From Abditibacteriota bacterium (GTDB lineage Bacteria > Armatimonadota > UBA5829): a stretch of DNA of 64,000 nucleotides. The stretch spans positions 1-64,000 of the forward strand of contig JAFSVJ010000031.1 in NCBI GenBank assembly GCA_017445025.1, read 5' to 3'. Positions 42,477 to 49,807 of this stretch are shown one piece after another (the first letter of the stretch is position 1; every line of letters starts with the position of its first letter). Made by a program: the position numbers and the translations under genes. Below the pieces are notes generated by a model that saw only the letters and a list, made by a program, of their open reading frames with translations, had not been told where the DNA came from and searched no databases.

Positions 42477-43703
42477 ATGATTGATTTAGAAAAGACTATT
42501 GACAAGTATTTAGACGAAACTCCCATATATGATATCCATACTCATTTATATAATGAAAGTTTCGGTTCACTCCTTTTGTGGGGAATAGATGAGCTTTTGG
42601 TATATCATTATCTCCTTGCCGAAGCAAACAGATATAATCCTATGCCTGTGGAAAAATTGTGGGCTATGTCTAAAAAAGAAATGGCAGAGTATGTTTGGAA
42701 AACAGTTTTTATAGATCATACCCCCATTTCCGAAAGTGCTCAGGGTTTGTTGACCACACTTAAAGTTTTGGGATGTCCTGTCACTAAGGATTTACCTAAG
42801 ATAAGAGAGTTTTTTTCTTCATTTTCTACAGAGGAGTATATAGATAAAATCTTTGCTCTCTCCAATGTTAAGAAATTAATAATGACCAATGACCCTTTTG
42901 ATGATGTTGAATTTAATGTTTGGGAAAAGGGTTATAAAGAGGACCCACGTTTTGAAACAGCTCTTCGAATAGATGCTCTTTTGTTAAAATATCCCCAAAT
43001 TATGAGTAAATTACAAAGGTGGGGATATAAGGTTTCTCCTATGATTAATCCTTCAGCTCAAGAAGAGATTAAGAGATTTTTGCGAGATTGGATAGAGAAA
43101 ATCAATCCTGTATATTTGGCAGCATCTCTCCCTCCCACCTTTAAAGTTCCGGAAAACTCTTTGACAAGTGATATTCTGCTAAAATGTGTTCTTCCTGTTT
43201 GTGAAGAATTTAACCTTCCTTTCGGAATGATGATAGGGGTAAAAAAACTCATTAATCCGGACTTGAAGTTGGCGGGCGATGGTGTGGGAAGAAGTGACAT
43301 TTCCACAGTGGAATATCTCTGTGCCAATTACCCAAAGAATAAGTTTTTACTTACATATCTATCCAAAGAAGACCAACACTCCTCAGTGGTTTGTGCGAGA
43401 AAGTTTGCCAATTTGCATATATTCGGTTGTTGGTGGTTCTGTATCAACCCTGTCATAATGGATGAAATGACCAGAATGAGAATAGAAATGATAGGCTCAT
43501 CAGTCACTCTTCACCATTCCGACGCAAGAGTTTTGGACCAATTAATATATAAATGGCTCCACTTTAAGAGAATTTTAAAAACTATCCTTACGGAAAAATA
43601 TACCACTCTTATGGAAACCGGTTGGGATTTGACTGAAGAAGAGATTAAGAGAGATATTTATTCTGTCTTCGGAGGAGCCTTTGAAGAATTTATATCTCGA
43701 TAA
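42477..43703 (+). CDS. Glucuronate isomerase (UxaC)-like amidohydrolase-fold protein
   Basis: 408 residues, somewhat shorter than typical UxaC (~465). N-terminal YDIHTHLYNE metal-binding motif, LLLWGIDELLVYHYL as in uronate isomerases, then RIDALLLKYP and GMMIGVKK, and the C-terminal IEMIGSSVTLHHSDARVLDQLIYKW. UxaC interconverts glucuronate/fructuronate or galacturonate/tagaturonate, but the shorter length and divergence leave the substrate open. AAGGAA ribosome site. It precedes, with a repeat-flanked nuclease gene between, a run of sugar-phosphate and sugar-acid enzymes. Confidence 0.75.
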   Translation: MIDLEKTIDKYLDETPIYDIHTHLYNESFGSLLLWGIDELLVYHYLLAEANRYNPMPVEKLWAMSKKEMAEYVWKTVFIDHTPISESAQGLLTTLKVLGCPVTKDLPKIREFFSSFSTEEYIDKIFALSNVKKLIMTNDPFDDVEFNVWEKGYKEDPRFETALRIDALLLKYPQIMSKLQRWGYKVSPMINPSAQEEIKRFLRDWIEKINPVYLAASLPPTFKVPENSLTSDILLKCVLPVCEEFNLPFGMMIGVKKLINPDLKLAGDGVGRSDISTVEYLCANYPKNKFLLTYLSKEDQHSSVVCARKFANLHIFGCWWFCINPVIMDEMTRMRIEMIGSSVTLHHSDARVLDQLIYKWLHFKRILKTILTEKYTTLMETGWDLTEEEIKRDIYSVFGGAFEEFISR

Positions 43704-43776
43704 AAATAATGCTCAATTAAATTTCTTCCGGTTGTTGATAAAGTTTATTTAGATTGACTATAGTATTAGGAAATGC

Positions 43777-43845
43777 TAAATGTGTCCCCCTATTTTGCAA
43801 AGCAAAATGGGGGGTGGCAATTGCGAAGCAATTGACGGGGGGAAT
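43777..43845 (+). repeat. Double-hairpin element, family A, copy 7 (left end of DUF559 unit)
   Basis: TAAATGTGTCCCCCTA left end, stem 1 ATTTTGC-AAA-GCAAAAT, stem 2 CAATTGC-GAA-GCAATTG, end GACGGGGGGAAT. Nothing else is seen between the isomerase-like gene and this copy. Confidence 0.88.
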
Positions 43846-43941
43846 ATAAAAAAACGAAGTTTTTTTGTGATAATTTGTAAAATTATCACTAATTACCGCA
43901 ACTTATTTCTGTATATTAAAATAAATGGATTTTAATAAAAA

Positions 43942-44502
43942 ATGCAAGACATTATTCCTTATGAAAAGCGTATAAGAGATAAAAGATATAGAAAGATAAT
44001 AGAAGAGAAAATCATTTTAGGCGAAAAAGTTGATATTTATGATTTTGCCCAATATATGCGTTTTAACCCCACTTTAGGGGAGTATATTCTTTACCATGAG
44101 TTTTTATTCAAACGACAAGAAAAATTTAGAAAACAACATATAATTAAACCCTTTATTGTGGATTTTTATTGCCCCGGTTTAAAATTGGTTATAGAAGCTG
44201 ATGGTTCAAGTCATGATGATAAATATGAATATGATATTAGACGAGAAGCTTTTTTAATTGAAAAAGGATATAATATTGCCAGAATAACGGAAAAAGATAT
44301 TTTAAGGAACTTAGACAGTGTTGCACAGTTTTTGGCTGATGTTTTTAAATATATTTTCTTATTGAAGAAATATAATATAAAACCCGGTGTTGGGGAAAGA
44401 TATTTGGCATCACCTCTTTCTTTTGGAAAAAAAGAAATTTTGGATTTATTTACAGAAGAGGAAAGAAAGCCGGTTGAAGATGTTTTTGAAAAATGGTATT
44501 AG
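43942..44502 (+). CDS. DUF559 (Vsr-like PD-(D/E)xK) endonuclease-fold protein
   Basis: 186 residues. The DUF559 core is complete: LGEYILYHEFLFKRQEKFRKQ, FIVDFYCPGLKLVIEADG, SSHDDKYEYDIRREAFLIEKGYN, ITEKDILRNLD. The Asp of VDFYC and Glu of VIEADG match the nuclease active site of very-short-patch-repair-like enzymes. The C-terminal ~50 residues add a helical tail. The ribosome site is poor and no promoter is visible. The gene lies alone between inverted copies of the family A element whose outer 16 bases are perfect inverted repeats, which makes a mobile unit or a link to the repeats worth considering. Confidence 0.85.
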   Translation: MQDIIPYEKRIRDKRYRKIIEEKIILGEKVDIYDFAQYMRFNPTLGEYILYHEFLFKRQEKFRKQHIIKPFIVDFYCPGLKLVIEADGSSHDDKYEYDIRREAFLIEKGYNIARITEKDILRNLDSVAQFLADVFKYIFLLKKYNIKPGVGERYLASPLSFGKKEILDLFTEEERKPVEDVFEKWY

Positions 44503-44561
44503 TTATGGTTCATTAGAAAAAATCAAAGATTTTTTCTTAAAATTTGCAAGCAAATTTTAAT

Positions 44562-44631
44562 ATTCCCCCCCGTCTTTTTGCTTCGCAAAAATCCACCCCC
44601 CATTTTTCTTGCGAAAAATAGGGGGACACAT
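44562..44631 (-). repeat. Double-hairpin element, family A, copy 8 (right side of DUF559 unit)
   Basis: Minus orientation: stem 2 TTTTTGC-TTC-GCAAAAA, stem 1 ATTTTTC-TTGC-GAAAAAT, ending TAGGGGGACACAT. A further hairpin AAAATTTGC/GCAAATTTT lies just before it at 44540-44559. Confidence 0.88.
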
Positions 44632-44635
44632 ATAG

Positions 44636-44673
44636 CGTCCCAAAATTTTCAAAGTAATAGGGGGACACATTTA
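44636..44673 (-). repeat. Partial family A element (stem 1 half only)
   Basis: Contains CCCAAAATTTTC, then TAGGGGGACACATTTA at 44658-44673, which is the exact inverse of 43777-43792 at the other side of the DUF559 gene. Confidence 0.7.
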
Positions 44674-44700
44674 ACAGGGTTTTAAAATTTATAGTATAAT
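44671..44700 (+). promoter_or_regulatory. Promoter of the phosphofructokinase operon, -35 at repeat edge
   Basis: TTAACA (44671-44676), 18-bp spacer, TATAAT (44695-44700). The first three bases of the -35 box are the last three of the right-hand repeat. Confidence 0.6.
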
Positions 44701-44711
44701 AGGTATAAATT

Positions 44712-45980
44712 ATGAAGAAAAACGTTTTGGTAGCTCAGTCGGGAGGACCTTCTCCCGTTATAAACTCATCTCTCTTAGGTGTAATAAGGGGATGTCAGTC
44801 TTATGATTGTTTCGGCACAATCTATGGTGGTTATCATGGTATAGAAGGTGTTCTAAAAGAAGAATTAATTAATATTTCTGCTCAAGAAGATGAAGAAATA
44901 TCTCTTCTCAGAACCACTCCCGCAGCCGGAAGTATAGGAACATGTCGTTATAAATTAAAGGGTGATAAACCGGAAGATTTTGACCGAGTTTTGGAAGTAA
45001 TCAAGGCTCACAATATAGGATATTTCTTTTACATAGGCGGAAACGATTCCATGGATACTGCCAATAAGGTTTCCATACTTGCAAAGGAGAGAGGAATTGA
45101 ACTTATAGCTACAGGTGTCCCAAAAACCATTGATAACGACCTTGGTGACGATGAGGAAATTCTTATCGATCATACTCCCGGCTATGGTTCTTGTGCCAAA
45201 TATTGGGCCCATTATATTCAACAGTTAAACGAGGAGAATATGGGTTCAAGTCCCGCTGACCCTGTGACCATAGTTCAAGCTATGGGACGAAAAATAGGGT
45301 TTATAGCTGCCGCTGCTCGTCTCGGAGATCCCAACAGAGAAATGCCTATGCAGATTTATATGGCGGAAACAGGCCATTCTTTGGAAGAAGTGGCAGAAAA
45401 TGTAAATTCTATGTTAAAAACTTCCAAAAGAGCTATTTTGGTTGTGAATGAAGGTCTTGACGTTTCGGGTATAGGAGAGGCAAAAGATGCTTTTGGTCAT
45501 GTGGAATATTCTGCTTCAAAAATGACTGTTGCTCAATTGTTGTGTAATTACTTAAATGATAAAGGTTTACCTGTCAGAGGTATGGCTCGTTGTGCAGTGC
45601 CCGGTTGCGATCAAAGAAATTCTGTAATATTCGCTTCTCCGGTTGATTTAAATGAAGCCTATAATTTGGGACTTAAAGCTGTGGAAATAGCCATAAAAGA
45701 AGGTAGCGGTTATATGTCCACTATATTGAGATGTCAAGGAGATATATATAATGTTTATTATGATAAAGTGCCCTTGGAAAAAATGGCAAACAGTGAGAAA
45801 CATTTTCCCAAATCTTGGATAGATGAAAGCAGAACAGATGTGACTGATGATTTTATAAATTATGCAAGACCTCTTATAGGTGAGGGGTTTGTCAGCGTCC
45901 CTGTGGTAAAGGGATTGATGAGATTTACCAAATTTAAACCCATATTTGCAGAGAAAAAGCTTTCAATATATAGTATATAA
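44712..45980 (+). CDS. 6-phosphofructokinase family protein, PPi-dependent type
   Basis: 422 residues. Phosphofructokinase fold with VLVAQSGGPSPVINSSLLGV at the N-terminus and YIGGNDSMDTA with Asp112 where ATP enzymes have Gly. The catalytic segment is GVPKTIDNDL, with Lys138 and Thr139. Both features mark pyrophosphate-dependent enzymes. Further matches are VQAMGRKIGFIAAAARL and VNEGLDVSG. It would phosphorylate fructose 6-phosphate, or a related sugar phosphate such as sedoheptulose 7-phosphate. First gene of a tight run with the HAD and LarA-like genes (12-base gaps), which is unusual company for glycolytic PFK. Confidence 0.88.
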   Translation: MKKNVLVAQSGGPSPVINSSLLGVIRGCQSYDCFGTIYGGYHGIEGVLKEELINISAQEDEEISLLRTTPAAGSIGTCRYKLKGDKPEDFDRVLEVIKAHNIGYFFYIGGNDSMDTANKVSILAKERGIELIATGVPKTIDNDLGDDEEILIDHTPGYGSCAKYWAHYIQQLNEENMGSSPADPVTIVQAMGRKIGFIAAAARLGDPNREMPMQIYMAETGHSLEEVAENVNSMLKTSKRAILVVNEGLDVSGIGEAKDAFGHVEYSASKMTVAQLLCNYLNDKGLPVRGMARCAVPGCDQRNSVIFASPVDLNEAYNLGLKAVEIAIKEGSGYMSTILRCQGDIYNVYYDKVPLEKMANSEKHFPKSWIDESRTDVTDDFINYARPLIGEGFVSVPVVKGLMRFTKFKPIFAEKKLSIYSI

Positions 45981-45992
45981 ATAGGTGAAAAT

Positions 45993-46877
45993 ATGAGTTT
46001 TTTTGATAAAATAGAAAAGAAAAATGATTTTTTGGTGGGAATAGATTCTGATGGTTGTGTTTTTGACACTATGGAGATTAAGCAAAAGGAATGTTTTACT
46101 CCAAACACAATAAAATACTTCGGCTTGCAACCTATTTCCAAATATGCTCGTGAGTGTTGCTTATTTGTAAATCTCTATTCTCAAACAAGAGGTATAAACC
46201 GTTGGCCCGCTCTTATTAAGGAATTGGATTATGCCAACAACAGACGAGAAGCCAAAGCCAGAAACTTTAAATTAATGGAGTTGCCTTATTTGAGAGAGTG
46301 GGTGGCAAAGGAGCCAAAGTGGAGCAATAAAAAGCTTAAAGAATATATAGCAAAACAGACTAACCCAAAGGCAATAGAAGAATTGACTCACGCTTTAGCT
46401 TGGTCTGAAGCTGTTGATGCCACTATTAAAGATATGGTTTATGGTATTCCTCCCTTTCCTTTTGTGGAGAAAAGCCTTATAAAAATGAGAGAGAGGGCTG
46501 ATATGTTGGTGGTTTCCCAAACACCTGTGGAAGCTCTTGAAAGAGAGTGGAAAGAACATTCCATAGACAAATACGTCACTTGTATTGCGGGACAGGAAAT
46601 GGGAACCAAAGCTGAACATCTAAAATATACCATAGCAAAAGGTTATGATATTGACAAGGTCTTAATGATAGGGGACGCTTTGGGAGATTTAAAGTCTGCA
46701 AGAAGTAATAATTGTCTTTTTTATCCCATAATCCCGGATCATGAAGAAGACAGTTGGGAAAGATTTTACAGTGAAGGTATAGACAGATTTTTTGCCGGCA
46801 CATACAAAGGTCAATACGAAGAAGAATTAATAAAAGAATTTAATAAATACTTACCGGAAAATCCTTCTTGGGAGTAA
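45993..46877 (+). CDS. HAD-superfamily phosphatase-like protein
   Basis: 294 residues. HAD motifs in order: nucleophile motif GIDSDGCVFDT, motif II VVSQTP, motif III Lys in GTKAEHLKY, and motif IV MIGDALGDLKSA. A large helical cap separates motifs I and II (residues ~30-160). Cytosolic; probably dephosphorylates a sugar phosphate or sugar-acid phosphate. 12 bases after the phosphofructokinase gene and 11 before the LarA-like gene, so part of the same operon and pathway. Confidence 0.85.
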   Translation: MSFFDKIEKKNDFLVGIDSDGCVFDTMEIKQKECFTPNTIKYFGLQPISKYARECCLFVNLYSQTRGINRWPALIKELDYANNRREAKARNFKLMELPYLREWVAKEPKWSNKKLKEYIAKQTNPKAIEELTHALAWSEAVDATIKDMVYGIPPFPFVEKSLIKMRERADMLVVSQTPVEALEREWKEHSIDKYVTCIAGQEMGTKAEHLKYTIAKGYDIDKVLMIGDALGDLKSARSNNCLFYPIIPDHEEDSWERFYSEGIDRFFAGTYKGQYEEELIKEFNKYLPENPSWE

Positions 46878-46888
46878 TGGTATAAGAA

Positions 46889-48151
46889 ATGAAAGAAATT
46901 CCATCCCCCCGTCAGTTGCCCTTGGCAACTGCCACCCCCCAAACCTACGGTTTAGGGGGACAGTATAGTGAATTAAGTGATTATATATCTCAAAAAATAT
47001 CTTTTTTGAAGGACAGGAAAGTTCTTGTAATAGTGCCTGACGGGACCAGAAGCTTTCCTCATAAAGATATTTTTATGATTTTGGATAATGTTTTGCCAAC
47101 CTGTGATTACATGATAGCTTTGGGAACTCACCCTCAAATGCCTATGGAGGAAATGGCAGAGCTTTTTTCCTTGGATATGGAAGAGTATGAGGCAAAGTAT
47201 TCCGGTCATAAGCTCATAAGTCACAATTATAAAGACGAAAGTGAACTGAAATTGATAGGTGTTCTGTCAAAGGAAAAGATTAAGGATCTGTCTCAAAATA
47301 TGTTTTACGAGGAAGTTCCCGTAAAGATAAACAAACATATTTTTGAGTATGACCATATCCTTATATGTGGGCCGGTTTTTCCTCACGAGGTGGTAGGTTG
47401 TTCCGGAGGCCATAAGTATTTCTTTCCCGGCATAAGCGGTAGGGAAATTACAGATTTTTTCCATTGGTTGGGAGCATGTATTTTTCAAAAAAATATTATA
47501 GGAATTAAAGACACTCCGGTCCGAAGAGTGGTGGAAGAAGCTTCCGGTTTTGTGACTGTCTCTCACAGTGCTTTTTGTTTAAATGTTAAGGAAAACCAGA
47601 TTTTGGATATATATTATGGGGATACAAGAGAGGCTTGGAGTTTTATCTCGGATAAAGTCCAAAAAACCCATATAAAATATACAGGGAGAGCTTATAAGAC
47701 TGTTTTATCTCTGTGTCCTGAAATGTATAAAGATATATGGACAGCGGGAAAGTGTATGTATAAGCTGGAGCCTGTTTTGGAAGAGGGAGCCAATCTCATC
47801 ATTTATGCTCCTCACATAGATGAAATTTCTTATACTCATGGGGAGGTTTTAAGAGAGATAGGTTATCATACAAGAGATTATTTTTTGAGGGATTGGAATA
47901 GGTTCAAGTCATATCCTTGGGGCATATTGGCTCATTCTACCCATGTTAAAGGTTGCGGTAAAATGGAGGGAGACATTGAGAAGCCGAATGCCAACGTTAT
48001 TTTGGCAACATCCATTCCCGAAGACCTTTGTAAGAGTATAAATTTAGGGTATATGGATTACAGATCCATTAATATTGAAGACTATACGAATAGGGAAGAT
48101 GAAGGAGTTTTGGTAGTCCCTCATGCCGGAGAAATTTTATATAGAATATAA
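46889..48151 (+). CDS. LarA-like nickel-pincer racemase/epimerase family protein
   Basis: 420 residues. LarA (DUF2088) motifs: VIVPDGTRSFPHKDI, ALGTHPQMP, then GPVFPHEVVGCSGGHKYFFPGISG, which holds the cofactor-lysine/His region, and FVTVSHSAFC. LarA enzymes use a nickel-pincer nucleotide to racemise or epimerise 2-hydroxy acids, so a sugar acid is a likely substrate. Residues 4-25 (PSPR..TPQTYGLGGQ) come from an inserted family A repeat, so the native N-terminus has been replaced or extended. No larB/C/E cofactor genes are seen in this window. GGAG ribosome site. Confidence 0.8.
   Translation: MKEIPSPRQLPLATATPQTYGLGGQYSELSDYISQKISFLKDRKVLVIVPDGTRSFPHKDIFMILDNVLPTCDYMIALGTHPQMPMEEMAELFSLDMEEYEAKYSGHKLISHNYKDESELKLIGVLSKEKIKDLSQNMFYEEVPVKINKHIFEYDHILICGPVFPHEVVGCSGGHKYFFPGISGREITDFFHWLGACIFQKNIIGIKDTPVRRVVEEASGFVTVSHSAFCLNVKENQILDIYYGDTREAWSFISDKVQKTHIKYTGRAYKTVLSLCPEMYKDIWTAGKCMYKLEPVLEEGANLIIYAPHIDEISYTHGEVLREIGYHTRDYFLRDWNRFKSYPWGILAHSTHVKGCGKMEGDIEKPNANVILATSIPEDLCKSINLGYMDYRSINIEDYTNREDEGVLVVPHAGEILYRI
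46900..46963 (-). repeat. Double-hairpin element, family A, copy 9, in frame at the 5' end of the LarA-like gene
   Basis: Minus orientation, 64 bases: stem 2 CAGTTGCC-CTT-GGCAACTG, stem 1 AAACC-TAC-GGTTT, ending TTAGGGGGACAG. It starts 11 bases after the ATG and is read in the same frame as copy 6 in the GH36 gene. Confidence 0.88.
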
Positions 48152-48205
48152 AAAATGCACAATGCGCAATGCACAATGCACAATTAAATGCAAAATGCAT
48201 AATAT
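48152..48205 (+). repeat. TGCA-rich short tandem repeat block, copy 3
   Basis: Repeated AATGCACAATGC units, then AATTAAATG and AAAATGCATAAT, starting at the stop codon of the LarA-like gene. Confidence 0.7.
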
Positions 48206-48206
48206 A

Positions 48207-48253
48207 ATCCCCCGGCATCTCTGCGAGATGCCACCCCCTTTAAAAAGGAGGTA
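48207..48253 (-). repeat. Double-hairpin element, subfamily A2, copy 2
   Basis: On the minus strand: CCTCCTTTTTAAAGGGGGTG, then GCATCTC-GCA-GAGATGC and CGGGGGATT. Inverse orientation to the A2 copy at 11834. Confidence 0.75.
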
Positions 48254-48255
48254 GT

Positions 48256-48310
48256 GTGGTGCTTCGCACCACTTTTGTTGGTGGGCTCTAAAATTAGTAG
48301 TTGGCTTTGA
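48256..48310 (+). repeat. Hairpin repeat, family B, copy 3
   Basis: GTGGTGCTTCGCACCAC hairpin, then GTTGGTGGGCTCTAAA and TAGTAGTTGGCTTTGA. Confidence 0.75.
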
Positions 48311-48364
48311 GGGATTTGAAATTTTATTTTTAAATAAATAAATTAAAAATAGGAAGTTTAAAAT

Positions 48365-49747
48365 ATGAATGATATTGCTATGATGGGACTTGGTGTTATG
48401 GGTCAGAATTTGGCTCTCAATATGGAAAGGGCGGGCTATTCTGTTGCAGCTTATGATATAGATAAATTAAAATGTGACGCCTATAAAGAAAAGACTAAAG
48501 GTAAAAATATAGAAGTTTTTTACAGTGCTCGGGATATGATTAAAAGTCTCAAAAAGCCTGCACGAATTATGCTTATGGTTCCTGCAGGAAAATATGTTGA
48601 CAGTGCTGCCATAAGCATTATAGATTATTTGGACAAAGATGATATTATAATTGATGGTGGTAATTCCAATTTTAAAGACACTCAAAGAAGGTGTGAATAT
48701 TTCAAAGAGAAAGGAATTAAATTCATAGGTTGTGGTGTCTCAGGTGGGGAAGAAGGAGCTTTGAAAGGTCCCGCCATGATGCCGGGTGGGGAAAGAGAAG
48801 CTTTTGATAAAGTTAAACATATTTTTTTTGATATTTGTGCAAAATATGGTCAAGTCCCTTGTTGTGATTATATGGGAGAGGATGGTGCCGGTCATTTTGT
48901 AAAAATGGTCCACAACGGAATAGAATATTCCGATATGGAAATTATATGCGAAGCCTATCTTATAATGAAAAGAGCCGGCTTTTCTTATGATAAAATGAGT
49001 GAAGTATTCGGCAAATGGAATACCGGTGAGTTGAAGTCTTATTTAATTGAGATTACAAGCAACATATTAAAAATGAAAGATCCAATAACCGGTAAGCCCT
49101 ACCCTGAGGTGGTTTTAGATGCAGCCGGACAAAAGGGGACCGGAAAATGGACCGCCACAAATGCTCTTGACCTTGGTGTTTCTGCTCCCACTATTGCCGA
49201 AGCTGTTTTTGCAAGATGTCTCTCAGCTATAAAGGATGAGAGAGGTGTGGCAAGTGAGGTTTTTGAAACCAAAGAATCCGGTCCGGCTGAGGAAGATTTG
49301 CTTCTTCATTTGGAAAAAGCCCTTTACTGTGCTAAAGTGATTTCATATGCTCAAGGGTTTATGATTTTGAAAGAAGCCAAGAAAGAGTATAATTGGTCTT
49401 TGGATTTCTCAAAGATAGCAAACGTATGGCGCGCCGGATGTATTATCAGAGCCGATTTCTTAAATGATATTTCAAAGGTTTACAGAGATAATGAAGATAT
49501 TAATTTGTTAATATCTCCTTTGTTTAAAGATAAGATAGAGAATTATTCAAATGATTTGAGATATATTTGCAGTGAGTGTATAAATCGAGAAATACCGGCA
49601 CCTAATTTTATGTCAGCACTGAGTTTCTTTGACGGATATAAGAGTTTGGTTTTACCTGCAAACCTTTTGCAATGTCAAAGAGATTATTTCGGAGCCCATG
49701 GTTTCAAGCGAATAGACAAACTCGGAGATTTTCATTTGGAATATTAA
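48365..49747 (+). CDS. gnd: 6-phosphogluconate dehydrogenase, decarboxylating
   Basis: 460 residues, normal length. N-terminal Rossmann domain (IAMMGLGVMGQNLALNMERAGY), catalytic-region motifs IDGGNSNFKDT, FIGCGVSGGEEGALKGPAMMPGG and HFVKMVHNGIEYSDM, and the all-helical C-terminal domain with LDAAGQKGTGKWTATNALD and the FGAHGFKRID end. Oxidises 6-phosphogluconate to ribulose 5-phosphate with NAD(P). It sits alone after a repeat island and before an FAD oxidoreductase gene. No glucose-6-phosphate dehydrogenase gene is in this window, so its substrate may come from gluconate or another sugar acid. Confidence 0.93.
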   Translation: MNDIAMMGLGVMGQNLALNMERAGYSVAAYDIDKLKCDAYKEKTKGKNIEVFYSARDMIKSLKKPARIMLMVPAGKYVDSAAISIIDYLDKDDIIIDGGNSNFKDTQRRCEYFKEKGIKFIGCGVSGGEEGALKGPAMMPGGEREAFDKVKHIFFDICAKYGQVPCCDYMGEDGAGHFVKMVHNGIEYSDMEIICEAYLIMKRAGFSYDKMSEVFGKWNTGELKSYLIEITSNILKMKDPITGKPYPEVVLDAAGQKGTGKWTATNALDLGVSAPTIAEAVFARCLSAIKDERGVASEVFETKESGPAEEDLLLHLEKALYCAKVISYAQGFMILKEAKKEYNWSLDFSKIANVWRAGCIIRADFLNDISKVYRDNEDINLLISPLFKDKIENYSNDLRYICSECINREIPAPNFMSALSFFDGYKSLVLPANLLQCQRDYFGAHGFKRIDKLGDFHLEY

Positions 49748-49807
49748 TATATATTTGTATTTTAAGTCGGAGGCTTGTGGGGACCACCGGCCGGGGATGA
49801 TATTTTC

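Noticed and set aside
43777-44673. DUF559 unit as a classical insertion sequence
   Set aside because: No transposase is encoded and no target-site duplication is visible; kept only as a hypothesis of a repeat-nuclease association.
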